Positions 28,136 through 38,628 of a stretch of DNA of 64,000 nucleotides are shown piece after piece. The position numbers were made by a program, and so were the translations under genes. Origin of the DNA: Pseudomonas sp. TH43 (lineage in GTDB: Bacteria > Pseudomonadota > Gammaproteobacteria > Pseudomonadales > Pseudomonadaceae); the NCBI RefSeq assembly GCF_016650635.1, contig NZ_JAEKFI010000003.1, forward strand, positions 372,001 to 436,000, written 5' to 3'. Under the pieces are notes generated by a model. It had not been told where the DNA came from. It made no database searches and saw only the letters and a program-made list of their open reading frames with translations. Numbering within the stretch: the stretch's first letter is position 1; each line of letters opens with the position of its first letter.

Positions 28136-28999
28136 ATGCACACGCAACCTCTGATCATCCGCCCGCGCGCCGAAGACGTTGAGGGCCAACCGATTCTGCG
28201 CCCGCTGCCGTCAGCCAAATGCCGCAGTGTCGGGCCTTTCGTGTTTTTTGATCACATGCTCGAGACGGTTTATCCGACAGGCAAAGGCATGAACATCCGA
28301 CAGCATCCGCACATCGGCCTGTCGACCCTCACCTATCTGTTTGATGGGCAGATTCAGCACAAGGACAGCCTCGGCTCCGATCAGGTGGTCAATGCCGGCG
28401 ATGTCAGCTGGATGACCGCCGGCAGCGCCATCGCGCACGTCGAGCGCACGCCGAAACCATTGTGGGACCAGAGCTTCACAATGCACGGCTTGCAGATCTG
28501 GCTGGCTTCGCCCAAGGATCATGAGCAAGGCCCGGGACATTACAGCCACCACCCCGCTGCAACATTGCCGGTCAGCGATAACCTTGGCGTACAGATCCGC
28601 ATGATTGCCGGGTCAGGCTTTTGCCTGGAATCGCCGGTGCCGGTGCTTTCTCCTACGCTGTATGCCGAAGTGCAGATGCAGACGGCGACCACGCTACTGA
28701 TTCCGACCGAGCATCAGGAACGTGCGGTGTATGTGTTGAGTGGTGATGCACAGCTGAATGGCGAAACGATTGAGCCGCACGCGCTGGTGGTGTTGCCGGC
28801 CGGGGAAGAAATGAGCCTGTTTGCCGAGAGCGATGTGCACGCCGTGGTGTTTGGCGGTGCGCCGCTGGACGGGCCTCGGCGGATCAACTGGAATTTTGTT
28901 GCGAGCGATCCGGCGGCGATCGATGAGGCGCGGCGCAAGTGGGCGGCCGGGGATTGGCCGACGGTGCTGGGGGAAATTGAGCGGATTGAATTGCCCTGA
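28136..28999 (+). CDS. Pirin family protein
   Basis: This 287-residue bicupin binds metal through residues at pirin-like positions. These are His57 and His59 in IRQHPHIGLS, with His101 and Glu103 in SAIAHVERTP. Relatives act as quercetin 2,3-dioxygenases or as redox-dependent regulators. The choice of start (28136) removes 25 codons of unlikely upstream frame. It follows the osmC gene on the same strand and may be co-transcribed in a stress unit; the in vivo role is uncertain. Confidence 0.88.
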   Translation: MHTQPLIIRPRAEDVEGQPILRPLPSAKCRSVGPFVFFDHMLETVYPTGKGMNIRQHPHIGLSTLTYLFDGQIQHKDSLGSDQVVNAGDVSWMTAGSAIAHVERTPKPLWDQSFTMHGLQIWLASPKDHEQGPGHYSHHPAATLPVSDNLGVQIRMIAGSGFCLESPVPVLSPTLYAEVQMQTATTLLIPTEHQERAVYVLSGDAQLNGETIEPHALVVLPAGEEMSLFAESDVHAVVFGGAPLDGPRRINWNFVASDPAAIDEARRKWAAGDWPTVLGEIERIELP

Positions 29000-29023
29000 G
29001 ATTTGTATCGCCTGAAAAATCGC

Positions 29024-29090
29024 CATCGCGAGCAGGCTCACTCCTACAGGGGAACGCATTCCAACTGTAGGAGTGAGCCTGCTCGCGATG
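29024..29090. repeat. REPIN
   Basis: Perfect 25-base inverted arms (core CGCGAGCAGGCTCACTCCTA) flank an 18-base spacer. Both arms carry the GAGTGAG variant, so they have changed together. It lies between the convergent pirin and dienelactone hydrolase genes. Confidence 0.9.
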
Positions 29091-29132
29091 AGGCCAGGTC
29101 AGGCACCACAGAATAGGCGCCGGTCACCAGAA

Positions 29133-29861
29133 TCAGCCCTTGAACACTTCATCCAGCAAATCATGCATCGACTTGAATGCGCGCTTGGCGGTCTTCTCGT
29201 CATACATCATCTTGCCCGGCACATTCGCATGCGGATCAGTAAACGAATGCACCGCACCGCCGTAGCTCAGCAATTGCCAATCGACGTTCGCCGCATTCAT
29301 TTCGTCTTCAAATGCCGGCAGTTGCTCTTTCGGCACCAATGGATCGGAAGCACCGTGCAGCACCAGCACCGAGCCTTTGATGTTCTTTGCATCGGCCGGA
29401 TTCGGTGAGTCCAATGTGCCGTGGAACGACACAGCCGCTTTAACCGGCGCGCCCGTACGGGCCAGATCCAGCGCACAGCAACCGCCGAAGCAGAAACCAA
29501 ACACCGCCAGCTTCGAAGTATCAACCGCCGCCTCGCCCTGCTTCTGCAACTGCTCGAACGCCGCTTGCATACGCGTGCGCAGCAGTGCGCGATCGTTCTT
29601 CAGCGGCATCATCGCCGCGCCAGCCTCATCGCCGTTCTGCGGGCGCACGGCCTGACCGTAAACGTCAGCAATCAGCACCACGTAACCCTTGGCCGCCACC
29701 GACTTGGCGATATCTTCGGCACCGGCGCTAACGCCCATCCAGTTCGGCGCCATCAACAAACCCGGACGCGCGCCTTTGTGCTCGGCATCGAACGCCAGAC
29801 GACCTTCATAAGGCTGGCCATCAATCTGATAGACCACGGAACGTACAGTGATTTGGCTCAT
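29133..29861 (-). CDS. Dienelactone hydrolase family protein
   Basis: This 242-residue alpha/beta hydrolase has a Cys nucleophile, Cys124 in VFGFCFGGCCALDLAR, instead of Ser. The Asp (HGASDPLVP) and His (GAVHSFTDP) complete the triad. Dienelactone hydrolase relatives open lactone rings in aromatic catabolism, but this housekeeping position just downstream of htpG suggests a general role. The ATG at 29861 has AGGAG upstream. An htpG terminator separates the two genes. Confidence 0.9.
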   Translation of the reverse strand: MSQITVRSVVYQIDGQPYEGRLAFDAEHKGARPGLLMAPNWMGVSAGAEDIAKSVAAKGYVVLIADVYGQAVRPQNGDEAGAAMMPLKNDRALLRTRMQAAFEQLQKQGEAAVDTSKLAVFGFCFGGCCALDLARTGAPVKAAVSFHGTLDSPNPADAKNIKGSVLVLHGASDPLVPKEQLPAFEDEMNAANVDWQLLSYGGAVHSFTDPHANVPGKMMYDEKTAKRAFKSMHDLLDEVFKG

Positions 29862-29893
29862 TTCTGACTCCTGATTGGTTAAACACCAGAATG

Positions 29894-29919
29894 AAAAAAC
29901 CCGCCGAAGCGGGTTTTTA
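29894..29919 (-). terminator. Terminator downstream of htpG
   Basis: An AAAAACCCGC/GCGGGTTTTT stem with a four-base loop lies just after the htpG stop. It has T tracts on both strands and could work in both directions. Confidence 0.88.
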
Positions 29920-29929
29920 TGCAACTTGA

Positions 29930-31834
29930 TTAAACCGACAGTTCAACCAGCAGCTTGTTCAGTCGGCGCACGTAAGCCGCCGGGTCTTTCAAGCTGTCGC
30001 CGGCCGCGAGTGCGGCCTGATCGAAGAGGATGTGCGACAGGTCGCCAAAACGCTCTTCGCTCTGCTCGCCGTCGAGTTTCTCGATCAGCGGGTGGCTTGG
30101 GTTGAACTCGAAGATTGGCTTCGAATCCGGCACTTTCTGACCGCTGGCTTCGAGGATCTGACGCATTTGCAGACCCAGGTCCTGCTCGCCGATGGCCAGA
30201 ATGGCCGGCGAATCGGTCAGACGATGCGATACGCGGACTTCCGCCACGGAATCGCCCAGTGCGGTTTTCAGACGCTCAACCAGACCTTCTTTGGACTTGG
30301 CGACTTCCTCTGCGGCTTTCTTGTCCTCTTCCGAGTCCAGGTTGCCCAGATCGAGGTCACCGCGCGCCACGTCGACAAAGCTCTTGCCGTCGAACTCGCT
30401 GAGGTAGCTCATCAGCCACTCGTCGATGCGGTCGGTCAGCAGCAGCACTTCGATGCCTTTCTTGCGGAAGACTTCCAGGTGCGGGCTGTTCTTGACCTGC
30501 GCGTAGGTTTCGCCGGTCAGGTAGTAGATCTTGTCCTGACCTTCCTTGGCACGCGCCAGGTAGTCGGCCAGACCAACGATCTGCTCGCCGTCGTCGCCAT
30601 TGGTCGATGCGAAACGCAGCAAACCGGCAATTTTCTCTTTGTTGGCGAAATCTTCTGCCGGGCCTTCTTTCATGACCTGACCGAAGTTTTTCCAGAAGCC
30701 CTTGTATTGCTCAGGCTCGTTCTTCGCCAGTTTTTCCAGCATGTCGAGCACGCGCTTGGTCAGCGCGGTCTTCATCGAATCGATGATCGGGTCTTTCTGC
30801 AGGATTTCCCGCGACACGTTCAGCGACAGGTCGTTGGAATCGACCACGCCTTTGATGAAGCGCAGGTACAACGGCAGGAAAGACTCGGCCTGATCCATCA
30901 CGAACACACGTTGCACGTACAGCTTCAGGCCTTTCGGCGCTTCGCGCTGGTACAGGTCGAACGGTGCGCGGGCCGGCACGTACAGCAGCGAGCTGTATTC
31001 GAGCTTGCCTTCGACTTTGTTGTGGCTCCAGGCCAGCGGGTTTTCAAAGTCGTGGGCGATGTGCTTGTAGAACTCCTGATATTCCTCATCCTTCACTTCA
31101 GTGCGAGGACGGGTCCACAGCGCGCTGGCGCGGTTGACGGTTTCCCATTCAACGGCTGGAGCTTCTTCACCTTCAGCTGCGGCCGCTTCTTTCGGCAGCT
31201 CGATCGGTAGCGCGATGTGGTCGGAGTACTTCTTGATGATGTTGCGCAGACGCCAGCCATCGGCGAATTCGTCTTCAGCCGCTTTCAGGTGCAGAACGAT
31301 ACGGGTGCCGCGCTCTGGCTTGTCGATGTTGGCAACTTCGAACTCGCCCTCGCCTTTCGACGACCAGTGCACGCCTTCGCTGGCTGGAGTGCCGGCACGA
31401 CGGCTGTACACGTCAACCTGGTCGGCAACGATGAACGCCGAGTAGAAGCCCACACCGAACTGACCGATCAGGTGCGAATCCTTCTTCTGATCGCCCGAGA
31501 GATTCTTCATGAAATCGGCGGTGCCCGACTTGGCGATGGTCCCCAGGTGGGTGATCACATCGTCACGGTTCATGCCGATACCGTTGTCTTCGAGGGTGAC
31601 GGTCTTGGCGTCCTTGTCGAAGCTCACGCGGATTTTCAGATCTGCACCACCTTCGAGCAACTCAGGCTTGGCCAGGGCTTCGAAGCGCAGCTTGTCGACA
31701 GCGTCAGAGGCGTTCGAGATCAATTCGCGAAGGAAAATTTCCTTGTTGGAATACAGCGAATGGATCATGAGGTGCAGCAGCTGCTTTACCTCGGTCTGGA
31801 AGCCCAGGGTTTCCTTTTGAGTTTCCACACTCAT
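29930..31834 (-). CDS. htpG: Molecular chaperone HtpG (Hsp90)
   Basis: HtpG is the cytosolic bacterial Hsp90. The 634-residue protein has the N-terminal GHKL ATPase with [29 protein letters not shown] and [11 protein letters not shown]. The middle domain contains [18 protein letters not shown], and a C-terminal dimerisation domain follows. The ATG at 31834 gives the sequence [20 protein letters not shown] expected for Pseudomonas; upstream ATG and TTG codons are also in frame near GGAG. Confidence 0.97.
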   Translation of the reverse strand: MSVETQKETLGFQTEVKQLLHLMIHSLYSNKEIFLRELISNASDAVDKLRFEALAKPELLEGGADLKIRVSFDKDAKTVTLEDNGIGMNRDDVITHLGTIAKSGTADFMKNLSGDQKKDSHLIGQFGVGFYSAFIVADQVDVYSRRAGTPASEGVHWSSKGEGEFEVANIDKPERGTRIVLHLKAAEDEFADGWRLRNIIKKYSDHIALPIELPKEAAAAEGEEAPAVEWETVNRASALWTRPRTEVKDEEYQEFYKHIAHDFENPLAWSHNKVEGKLEYSSLLYVPARAPFDLYQREAPKGLKLYVQRVFVMDQAESFLPLYLRFIKGVVDSNDLSLNVSREILQKDPIIDSMKTALTKRVLDMLEKLAKNEPEQYKGFWKNFGQVMKEGPAEDFANKEKIAGLLRFASTNGDDGEQIVGLADYLARAKEGQDKIYYLTGETYAQVKNSPHLEVFRKKGIEVLLLTDRIDEWLMSYLSEFDGKSFVDVARGDLDLGNLDSEEDKKAAEEVAKSKEGLVERLKTALGDSVAEVRVSHRLTDSPAILAIGEQDLGLQMRQILEASGQKVPDSKPIFEFNPSHPLIEKLDGEQSEERFGDLSHILFDQAALAAGDSLKDPAAYVRRLNKLLVELSV

Positions 31835-31916
31835 GGTCATCAAACTCCAATCAGATGGCAGTGGCCGCGACCCGAAATGGTCGGCGGCGGGTTGTCATCA
31901 GAGTTGGGGGCGCTGT

Positions 31917-32369
31917 TCAGGATTTCAAGGGCTCATCGATTTTGAAGTGCGCACGGGCTGTCGCAATCGGTTCGCCCTCGGTGCTTTGCCAAGCCGTAAT
32001 GGCGACGTTGGCGACGCGCCGTCCCTGGCGGCAGACCTGACATTTGGCCCAAGTGTCGCGAAACTGGCCGGCACGCAGGTAATCGAGAGAGAAGTCGATG
32101 ATCTTCGGCACCCCTGGCGCACCCGTGAAGATCAACAGATGCAGGGCCGCTGCCAGTTCCATGAACCCGGCAATCACCCCGCCGTGAATCGCCGGCAATA
32201 AGGGGTTACCAATGTTGTCTTTGTTCGCCGGCAGCTTGAACAACAGTTCATCACCGACCCGCGAGCACTCAATACCGATTAAGCCGGCGTACGGAATCAG
32301 TTTCAGCAGCGGTGCATAGTCGCCCTGAGCGTGAGCCTGTTGCAGTTGTTCCTTGAGATCATCACTCAC
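31917..32369 (-). CDS. PaaI-family (hotdog) thioesterase
   Basis: This 150-residue hotdog-fold protein starts at a GTG preceded by GGAG at seven-base spacing. The thioesterase signature is NPLLPAIHGGVIAGFMELAAA, with the Gly-Gly and following Glu in place. It overlaps the stop of the next hotdog gene as GTGA. The substrate is some acyl-CoA or acyl carrier thioester. The two genes form a tandem pair of unequal paralogues. Confidence 0.87.
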   Translation of the reverse strand: MSDDLKEQLQQAHAQGDYAPLLKLIPYAGLIGIECSRVGDELLFKLPANKDNIGNPLLPAIHGGVIAGFMELAAALHLLIFTGAPGVPKIIDFSLDYLRAGQFRDTWAKCQVCRQGRRVANVAITAWQSTEGEPIATARAHFKIDEPLKS

Positions 32370-32842
32370 GAGCCTTCTCCCTTGACCACGCCGCCGAAAC
32401 CTTTGGTGCCTTTGAGGCCTTTGCCCATACGCATGAACGTGCCAACGACATGGGCGATTGGCTGCTCGGGATCGTCCTGGTAGGCAAAACCCCGGGCGAA
32501 GATCACATCCGTCGTGACCCGGTAGCACTGGGCGAAGCCGTAAACGTCTTTATTCGGTTCGGCAGCGTGCATGTAGTCGATGCGCAGATCGAGGGTTGGG
32601 CAGACCTCGAATTCCGCCAGCACGCACAACGTCGACATCCCGCAGGCGGTGTCCATCAACGAGGTGATGGCCCCGCCGTGAATGACGCCGGTTTGTGGGT
32701 TGCCAACGATTTTTTCGCTGTACGGCAAGATCACTGTCAGCCCTTCGCTGGAGGCGCTATGCACCCGCAAACCGAGTACCTGACAGTGACGCAACGCCGA
32801 AAGAAATCGCGTCGCACGCTCAAAAACGGGGTTCTCGGTCAT
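32366..32842 (-). CDS. PaaI-family (hotdog) thioesterase
   Basis: This 158-residue hotdog protein has QTGVIHGGAITSLMDTACG, the HGG motif and Asp of the PaaI/medium-chain thioesterase family, plus LRIDYMHAAEPNKDVYG. The ATG at 32842 is chosen to avoid an upstream segment without a ribosome site. The stop overlaps the next thioesterase (GTGA). The coupled pair may form a hetero-oligomer, as hotdog proteins often do; this is inference. Confidence 0.88.
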   Translation of the reverse strand: MTENPVFERATRFLSALRHCQVLGLRVHSASSEGLTVILPYSEKIVGNPQTGVIHGGAITSLMDTACGMSTLCVLAEFEVCPTLDLRIDYMHAAEPNKDVYGFAQCYRVTTDVIFARGFAYQDDPEQPIAHVVGTFMRMGKGLKGTKGFGGVVKGEGS

Positions 32843-32936
32843 TTGATAATTACTCGCGTTAGAGCCTTTGGCCAGTAGTGACAAACACAGCAAAAGTTCC
32901 GTTGAAAAACAAACTTATATATCTGAAAGAAATGAG

Positions 32937-32964
32937 GAACTTAACCTTGAGGGCAACGTTCTTA
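32937..32964 (+). promoter_or_regulatory. Possible AlgU (RpoE-type) promoter for the small lipoprotein
   Basis: GAACTT (32937-32942) followed 17 bases later by TCTTA resembles the AlgU consensus (GAACTT, then TCTGA or TCAAA). The predicted start of transcription would leave about 30 bases of leader before the ATG. Confidence 0.4.
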
Positions 32965-33000
32965 AGGCCAGTAGTTATTTTCCATAAGGAGAAACACCCC

Positions 33001-33237
33001 ATGCGTAAGACTTTAGCTATTGCCTTGATGTTGACCGCTTCCCTCGGTCTCGCTGCCTGCGATAAAAAATCCGAGGACAAAGCTCAAGATGCAAACCAAC
33101 ATGCTGAACAAGCTCAGCAAGACATGAACAAAGCTCAGGATAAAGTGAACGACGCCGCAAAAGAAAACGCCGAAGCTGCCAAAGCTCAGGCTGAATCGAA
33201 CCAGGCTGCACAAGACGAAGCTGCCAAGAAGCAATAA
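33001..33237 (+). CDS. Small Ala-rich lipoprotein, possible coiled coil
   Basis: This 78-residue protein starts MRKTLAIALMLTASLGLAAC, a lipoprotein signal with Cys20. The mature part is almost entirely Ala, Gln, Asp, Lys and Glu (heptad-like: HAEQAQQDMNKAQDKVNDAA), predicted to form one long helix like Lpp or OsmB-type envelope proteins. A strong AAGGAG precedes it. An AlgU-like promoter suggests envelope- or osmotic-stress control. Confidence 0.85.
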   Translation: MRKTLAIALMLTASLGLAACDKKSEDKAQDANQHAEQAQQDMNKAQDKVNDAAKENAEAAKAQAESNQAAQDEAAKKQ

Positions 33238-33256
33238 TTTGCCTCTTGATGCAGAG

Positions 33257-33289
33257 AAAAGAAAACCCGCCAAGTGCGGGTTTTCTTTT
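33257..33289 (+). terminator. Terminator of the small lipoprotein gene
   Basis: A GAAAACCCGC/GCGGGTTTTC hairpin with a six-base loop and T tract lies 20 bases after the stop codon. Confidence 0.9.
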
Positions 33290-33315
33290 GCCTGTGATTT
33301 TTCGGTCATCCCGCC

Positions 33316-33717
33316 TTAGAGCAAAACTGTTCTAAAAGTCGGACTAATCATTAGCAACAACGAACACACTAAGCCGACCAGCCAGACCAAACTGCGCAGC
33401 TTTGGTATATCCGCCAGGTAGAACCACAAGTAGACAATCCGCGCGATGACGAAAATGATCGCCAAGGCATCGATCAACCATCCTTGGGTTTGCGTGGTGT
33501 GCGCCATCAGCACACCCACCGCAAACAGGATAAATGCCTCGATGCTGTTCTGGTGAGCCGCCAGCGCCCGTGCGCCGTAACCGGTCAGTTGCGCCTGCTG
33601 CTGACGTGGCAGGTGATTGTTGTAACCACCCTGCTCTTTCATGGCCTTGGCCACGGGCATGCGCGCGATATAAATCAGCAGCGCACTGATAAACACACAC
33701 CAGAACGGAATACTCAT
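33316..33717 (-). CDS. MAPEG family membrane protein
   Basis: This 133-residue protein has about four transmembrane helices and the MAPEG motif region (ARMPVAKAMKEQGGYNNHLP, then AHQNSIEAFILFAVGVL). MAPEG proteins include microsomal glutathione transferases. The ATG at 33717 shares its A with the DUF599 stop (TGATG), so the two proteins are translationally coupled. The substrate is unknown. Confidence 0.88.
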   Translation of the reverse strand: MSIPFWCVFISALLIYIARMPVAKAMKEQGGYNNHLPRQQQAQLTGYGARALAAHQNSIEAFILFAVGVLMAHTTQTQGWLIDALAIIFVIARIVYLWFYLADIPKLRSLVWLVGLVCSLLLMISPTFRTVLL

Positions 33718-34454
33718 CAAACGACCTCTTTGTTCGCCTCGGGGATAGGCGCCTCTGTAGGGGTATAGACCATTACATCGAGAACGTCGGAATGAAACTC
33801 GCGACGGTAAAGGACCAGCACCACACCCGCGCTCAGTAACATGAACAACCACGGGCTGACGAACCACGCCAGCATGGTCATGCCGAAGTAGTAAGAGCGC
33901 AGGCCGAAGTTGAACTGGTTGGCCGCCATCGAAATCACCCGCGCCGCGCGTGCAGCAAACGCCTTGCGCTCCTGCTCGGAGACATGGCGCTCACCGATCA
34001 TCGGCGCCGAACCGACCAGTACCGCCGCAAAATTGTACTGGCGCATGCACCAACTGAACGTGAAGAAGGCGTAGACAAACACCATCGCCAGGCACAGCAG
34101 TTTGATCTCCGACATGCCCTGCGATGCCTGCTGCACCATCGGGATATCCGCGAGCAATGACACCGCGCGCTCGGAAGCACCAAGGACGGTGAGAATACCG
34201 GCGAGGATGATCAACGTGCTGGAAGCGAAAAACGAGGCATTGCGCTCAAGATTGCCGATCACGCTGGCGTCGGCAATGCGGTTATCACGCAGCAGCATGC
34301 GGCGCATCCAGTCTTCGCGGTACAGGTGCAGCACGCTGGCCAGGCACGCGGTATCACGGCCCTTCCAGGTGGCATAGCGGGTGTAACCGCCCCAGCAGAT
34401 GACAAACCAGCAGGCGGCGAGCAGGTGGACCAGATTGGCTTGGATGAACGACAT
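33717..34454 (-). CDS. DUF599 domain-containing membrane protein
   Basis: This 245-residue protein has four predicted transmembrane helices, with DUF599 features: LLAACWFVICWGGYTRYATW at the N-terminus and LLRDNRIADASVIGNLERNASF in a cytoplasmic loop. Function is not established. It is coupled to the MAPEG gene. A REPIN separates it from brnQ. Confidence 0.86.
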   Translation of the reverse strand: MSFIQANLVHLLAACWFVICWGGYTRYATWKGRDTACLASVLHLYREDWMRRMLLRDNRIADASVIGNLERNASFFASSTLIILAGILTVLGASERAVSLLADIPMVQQASQGMSEIKLLCLAMVFVYAFFTFSWCMRQYNFAAVLVGSAPMIGERHVSEQERKAFAARAARVISMAANQFNFGLRSYYFGMTMLAWFVSPWLFMLLSAGVVLVLYRREFHSDVLDVMVYTPTEAPIPEANKEVV

Positions 34455-34478
34455 GCAATTCCTTTGAATACGTGACCT

Positions 34479-34569
34479 GTAGGAGCAAAGCTTGCTCGCG
34501 AAAGCGGCGTTTCTGTCGACATCAATGTTGAATGTCAGATCGCTTTCGCGAGCAAGCTCTGCTCCTACA
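34479..34569. repeat. REPIN
   Basis: Inverted REP copies, core GGAGCAAAGCTTGCTCGCGA on the left and AGCAAGCTCTGCTCC on the right, flank a spacer. This is the AGCTTGC subgroup, as near 2.8 and 58.4 kb. Confidence 0.88.
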
Positions 34570-34625
34570 AAAAGCGATGCAACCCTTCGACGTTAGCTCA
34601 GGGAAAAAGACACTGCCTGACGCGC

Positions 34626-34659
34626 ATAAAAAATGCCCCGTATCGTTTGATACGGGGCA
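34626..34659 (-). terminator. Terminator of brnQ
   Basis: AAATGCCCCGTATC pairs with GATACGGGGCATTT around a four-base loop. On the minus strand it ends in a T tract, 47 bases beyond the brnQ stop. Confidence 0.9.
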
Positions 34660-34705
34660 TTTCTGTTTAAGCGCTGAAGACCCGCTTGTGGCGGGTCAGC
34701 CAACC

Positions 34706-36019
34706 TCAGGCAACGGCTTCGCTGCGCTTGCCCAGCAGGCGATCGCAAACCACTGCAACCACCAGGGTCATCACGCATGGCACCAGCCACGCCAGGCCCT
34801 GCTCGCTCAGCGGCAGGTGCGACAGTTGCGTTGGCAGCCAGTCGGCCAGACCGGCGCCTTTCAGCGCATCGATGCCGCCGAACAGGAACGACACCAGCAT
34901 CACTGGGCCGAGAATACGACCGTGTTCGTGCCAGAAGTCTTTGCAGAAGCTCAGCGCGACCAGAACGATGCATGGCGGGTAGATCGCCGTCAGCACCGGG
35001 ATGGAGAAGGCGATCAGCTTGGTCAGGCCCAGGTTGGACACCAGCAGCGAGAACGCCGCCAGAATGATCACCAGAGTCTTGTAGGACAGTGGCAGCACAC
35101 GGCTGAAGTACTCGGCACAGGCACAGGTCAGACCGACAGCCGTTACCAGGCACGCCAGCGAGATCAGCACGGCAAGGAAACCGCTGCCCAGCGAACCGAA
35201 GGTGTGTTGCACGTAAGCGTGCAATACCGCCGCGCCGTTGGTTGCACCGACGGCCACTTCATGGCTGCCCGAACCGAGGCGGAACAGGCTGATGTACACC
35301 AGCGCCAGACCGACACCAGCGATCAAGCCCGCAATGATCGCGTAGCGGGTGATCAACTTCGGCGACTCGACGCCACGGGAGCGGATCGCGTTAACGATGA
35401 CGATACCGAACACCAGCGCGCCAAGGGTATCCATGGTCAGGTAACCATTGATGAAACCCTGCGAGAACGGCGCCGCGACGTATTCCGGCGTGCCCTGGCC
35501 GATGTCACCCGCCGGCAAGGCGAATGCAGCGATACCGAGCACTGCCAGCGCGATGATCTTCAGCGGCGCGAGGAAGCGGCCGACGGTGTCCAGCAAACGC
35601 CCAGGGTAGAGCGAGATGAAGAACACCAGCAGGAAGTAAACCGAGCTGTAGAGGAACAGCGCCAGCGGGCTTTCGCCGGTCAGCGGCGCCAGGCCTACTT
35701 CAAACGATACGGTCGCGGTACGCGGGGTGGCGAACAACGGACCGACCGCCAGGTAGCACGCAGCCGCAAGAATGCCGCCGGCGACTTTACCGATCGGACT
35801 GCTCAGCGCGTCCATCGCCCCACCGACCTTGGCCAGTGCAACGACGGTGATCACCGGCAGACCCACTGCGGTGATCAGGAAGCCCAGCGCGGCCATCCAG
35901 ACGTGAGGTCCGGCCTGCAAGCCAACGATAGGCGGGAAGATAATGTTGCCAGCCCCGACGAACAGGGCAAATGTCATAAAGCCAAGTGCCAGGATGTCCT
36001 GACCTTTCAAAACTTTCAT
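34706..36019 (-). CDS. brnQ: Branched-chain amino acid transport system II carrier protein
   Basis: BrnQ/BraB imports Leu, Ile and Val with a coupled cation. The 437-residue polytopic protein opens [20 protein letters not shown] and contains twelve hydrophobic helices. Family members have the same GNIIFPP motif. By order after sucD this is the P. aeruginosa braB (PA1590) counterpart. Its leader has only a weak ribosome site. Confidence 0.94.
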   Translation of the reverse strand: MKVLKGQDILALGFMTFALFVGAGNIIFPPIVGLQAGPHVWMAALGFLITAVGLPVITVVALAKVGGAMDALSSPIGKVAGGILAAACYLAVGPLFATPRTATVSFEVGLAPLTGESPLALFLYSSVYFLLVFFISLYPGRLLDTVGRFLAPLKIIALAVLGIAAFALPAGDIGQGTPEYVAAPFSQGFINGYLTMDTLGALVFGIVIVNAIRSRGVESPKLITRYAIIAGLIAGVGLALVYISLFRLGSGSHEVAVGATNGAAVLHAYVQHTFGSLGSGFLAVLISLACLVTAVGLTCACAEYFSRVLPLSYKTLVIILAAFSLLVSNLGLTKLIAFSIPVLTAIYPPCIVLVALSFCKDFWHEHGRILGPVMLVSFLFGGIDALKGAGLADWLPTQLSHLPLSEQGLAWLVPCVMTLVVAVVCDRLLGKRSEAVA

Positions 36020-36281
36020 TAAGGTAATACCACACTACTGAATCGGAATTTAGAGGGGGATTGCCCTGTGTAATTAGGGAAATGCTGTCGATCCGTATGG
36101 GACTGACCCTTAAAGCGCGTTGCATGCCTTGTGGGCGGCAGACGCAAAAATGGCTGCTAGCCTAACGAATTTGGCTTACAAACGCACTGTTAGAGGGCGA
36201 ACTATCCGATACGCGACGTTTCTGTGTCGCGTTTACGTATCTATTTTTCATAACCGGAACCTGTATTCACAACAGAAAACC

Positions 36282-36414
36282 TGTGGCGAGGGGATTTATC
36301 CCCGTTGGGCTGCGCAGCAGCCCCCAAGAACTCGAATGGGGAATACCTGACTCGACGCTGTCGTTTTCAATGGGGCCGCTTCGCAGCCCAACGGGGATAA
36401 ATCCCCTCGCCACA
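36282..36414. repeat. Long inverted repeat of a different REP subgroup
   Basis: Thirty-three-base inverted arms (core CGAGGGGATTTATCCCCGTT) flank a 67-base spacer. The arms and spacer differ from the CGAGCCTGCTCGCG group. The element fills most of the 485-base space between brnQ and sucD, together with the sucD terminator; the rest shows no gene. Confidence 0.88.
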
Positions 36415-36449
36415 AAAATCCTTTGCAAAACTCCATATTGCAGAAACGA

Positions 36450-36475
36450 CAAAGGCCACCCGAAGGTGGCCTTTG
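36450..36475 (-). terminator. Terminator of the sdh-suc operon
   Basis: An AAAGGCCACC/GGTGGCCTTT stem with a four-base loop lies 30 bases past the sucD stop. Confidence 0.85.
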
Positions 36476-36504
36476 TTTGGTGAAGCGTCAGCTAAGCGCG
36501 AGGC

Positions 36505-37386
36505 TTACTTGACAGCCCAACCAGTCAGCTCGGCCAGGGCCTTGCCGATGTCTGCCAGCGAACGCACGGTTTTAACGCCTGCGTCTTGCAGTGCAGCGAA
36601 TTTCTCGTCTGCAGTGCCTTTGCCGCCAGAGATGATTGCGCCAGCATGGCCCATGCGCTTGCCCGGAGGAGCAGTCACACCAGCGATGTAGGAAACAACC
36701 GGCTTGGTCACGTGTGCCTTGATGTAGGCAGCCGCTTCTTCTTCAGCCGAACCGCCGATCTCACCGATCATTACGATCGCTTCGGTCTTCGGGTCTTCCT
36801 GGAACAGCTTCAGGATGTCGATGAAGTTCGAACCCGGGATCGGGTCACCACCGATGCCGACGCAAGTCGACTGACCGAAACCGGCGTCAGTGGTCTGCTT
36901 AACAGCTTCGTAGGTCAGGGTGCCGGAACGCGAAACGATACCGACCTTGCCTGGCAAGTGAATGTGACCTGGCATGATGCCGATCTTGCACTCGCCCGGA
37001 GTGATCACACCTGGGCAGTTAGGGCCGATCAGGACAATGCCCAGATCGTCGCAAACTACTTTGGCATCCAGCATGTCCAGGGTAGGAATGCCTTCGGTGA
37101 TGCAGACGATCAGCTTGATGCCGCCGAAAGCAGCTTCCAGGATCGAATCTTTGCAGAAAGGAGCCGGAACGTAGATCACGCTGGCGGTAGCGCCAGTGGC
37201 CGCTACTGCGTCTTTAACGGTGTTGAACACTGGCAGACCCAGGTGCTCGGTGCCGCCTTTGCCTGGAGTTACGCCGCCAACCATCTTGGTGCCGTATTCG
37301 ATGGCTTGCTGGGTGTGGAAACTACCTTGCGAACCGGTAATACCCTGGCAGATAACTTTGGTGTCTTTATTGATCAGGACGCTCAT
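36505..37386 (-). CDS. sucD: Succinyl-CoA ligase alpha subunit
   Basis: SucD binds CoA and carries the phosphohistidine in the succinyl-CoA synthetase reaction. The 293-residue protein begins [20 protein letters not shown] and has the active-site His247 in [15 protein letters not shown]. The start overlaps the sucC stop by one base. It is the last gene of the TCA block. Confidence 0.97.
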   Translation of the reverse strand: MSVLINKDTKVICQGITGSQGSFHTQQAIEYGTKMVGGVTPGKGGTEHLGLPVFNTVKDAVAATGATASVIYVPAPFCKDSILEAAFGGIKLIVCITEGIPTLDMLDAKVVCDDLGIVLIGPNCPGVITPGECKIGIMPGHIHLPGKVGIVSRSGTLTYEAVKQTTDAGFGQSTCVGIGGDPIPGSNFIDILKLFQEDPKTEAIVMIGEIGGSAEEEAAAYIKAHVTKPVVSYIAGVTAPPGKRMGHAGAIISGGKGTADEKFAALQDAGVKTVRSLADIGKALAELTGWAVK

Positions 37387-38552
37387 TATTTGCCCTCCGC
37401 AGCTTTGACAACTTGTTGAGCAGCGTCGGTCAGGCTGGTAGCAGCGATGATGTTCAAACCGCTTTCTGCCAGTACTTTAGCGCCCAGCTCAGCGTTGTTA
37501 CCTTCAAGGCGAACAACAACCGGGATTTTCACGCCGACTTCTTTCACTGCACCGATGATGCCTTCGGCAATCATGTCGCAACGAACGATGCCGCCGAAGA
37601 TGTTAACCAGTACTGCAGCGACGTTGGTGTCGGACAGAATGATTTTGAACGCTTCGGTAACGCGTTCTTTGGTAGCGCCACCACCTACGTCGAGGAAGTT
37701 GGCTGGTTTGCCGCCATGCAGGTTGACGATGTCCATGGTACCCATGGCCAGGCCAGCACCGTTGACCATGCAGCCGATGTTGCCTTCCAGTGCTACGTAG
37801 TTCAGTTCGAACTTGGCAGCGTGCGCTTCGCGCGGATCGTCTTGCGACGGATCGTGGAAAGTCTTCAGCTTAGGCTGACGGTACATTGCGTTGGCGTCGA
37901 TGTTGATCTTGGCGTCGAGGCAGTGCAGATCGCCGTCAGCCTTGATCACCAGCGGATTCACTTCCAGCAGAGCCAGGTCGTGATCCTTGAACAGTTTGGC
38001 CAGACCTACGAAGATCTTGGCGAACTGAGCAACCTGCTTGCCTTCCAGACCCAGCTGGAATGCCAACTCGCGACCCTGGAATGGCTGAGCGCCAACCAGT
38101 GGATCGATAGTGGCTTTGAGAATTTTTTCTGGAGTGTCGTGAGCGATTTTCTCGATGTCCACGCCACCTTCGGTGGAAGCCATGAACACGATGCGACGGC
38201 TCGAACGGTCAACGACAGCGCCCAGGTACAGCTCTTTAGCGATATCAGTGCACGATTCAACCAGGATCTTGGTGACTGGCTGGCCATTGGCATCAGTCTG
38301 GTAAGTCACCAGACGCTTGCCCAGCCACTGCTGTGCGAAGGCTTTGGCGTCTTCTTTGCTGCGAACCAGCTTGACGCCGCCCGCTTTACCGCGACCACCG
38401 GCGTGGACCTGGGCTTTGACAACCCACTCACTGCCGCCAATTTTGTCGCAAGCTTCTGCTGCTGCTTCCGGGGTGTCTACTGCGTAACCAGTGGAAACTG
38501 GCAGGCCGTATTCAGCGAACAGCTGCTTACCCTGATACTCGTGAAGATTCAT
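37386..38552 (-). CDS. sucC: Succinyl-CoA ligase beta subunit
   Basis: SucC is the ATP-grasp nucleotide-binding subunit of succinyl-CoA synthetase. The 388-residue protein starts [20 protein letters not shown] and contains [18 protein letters not shown] and the C-terminal [16 protein letters not shown]. Length is standard. It follows lpdG after a 182-base spacer with strong hairpins. Confidence 0.97.
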   Translation of the reverse strand: MNLHEYQGKQLFAEYGLPVSTGYAVDTPEAAAEACDKIGGSEWVVKAQVHAGGRGKAGGVKLVRSKEDAKAFAQQWLGKRLVTYQTDANGQPVTKILVESCTDIAKELYLGAVVDRSSRRIVFMASTEGGVDIEKIAHDTPEKILKATIDPLVGAQPFQGRELAFQLGLEGKQVAQFAKIFVGLAKLFKDHDLALLEVNPLVIKADGDLHCLDAKINIDANAMYRQPKLKTFHDPSQDDPREAHAAKFELNYVALEGNIGCMVNGAGLAMGTMDIVNLHGGKPANFLDVGGGATKERVTEAFKIILSDTNVAAVLVNIFGGIVRCDMIAEGIIGAVKEVGVKIPVVVRLEGNNAELGAKVLAESGLNIIAATSLTDAAQQVVKAAEGK

Positions 38553-38628
38553 GCTTTTTACCGTCTTCGTTAGGTACTGCGCATTCGGCGCTGCGCTCGT
38601 TTGAGTGCCGCGCCACCTGTGACTGCTG

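Noticed and set aside
36120..36350. Possible 76-residue gene upstream of brnQ
   Set aside because: It has no ribosome site and its 3' third is REP-type repeat sequence.
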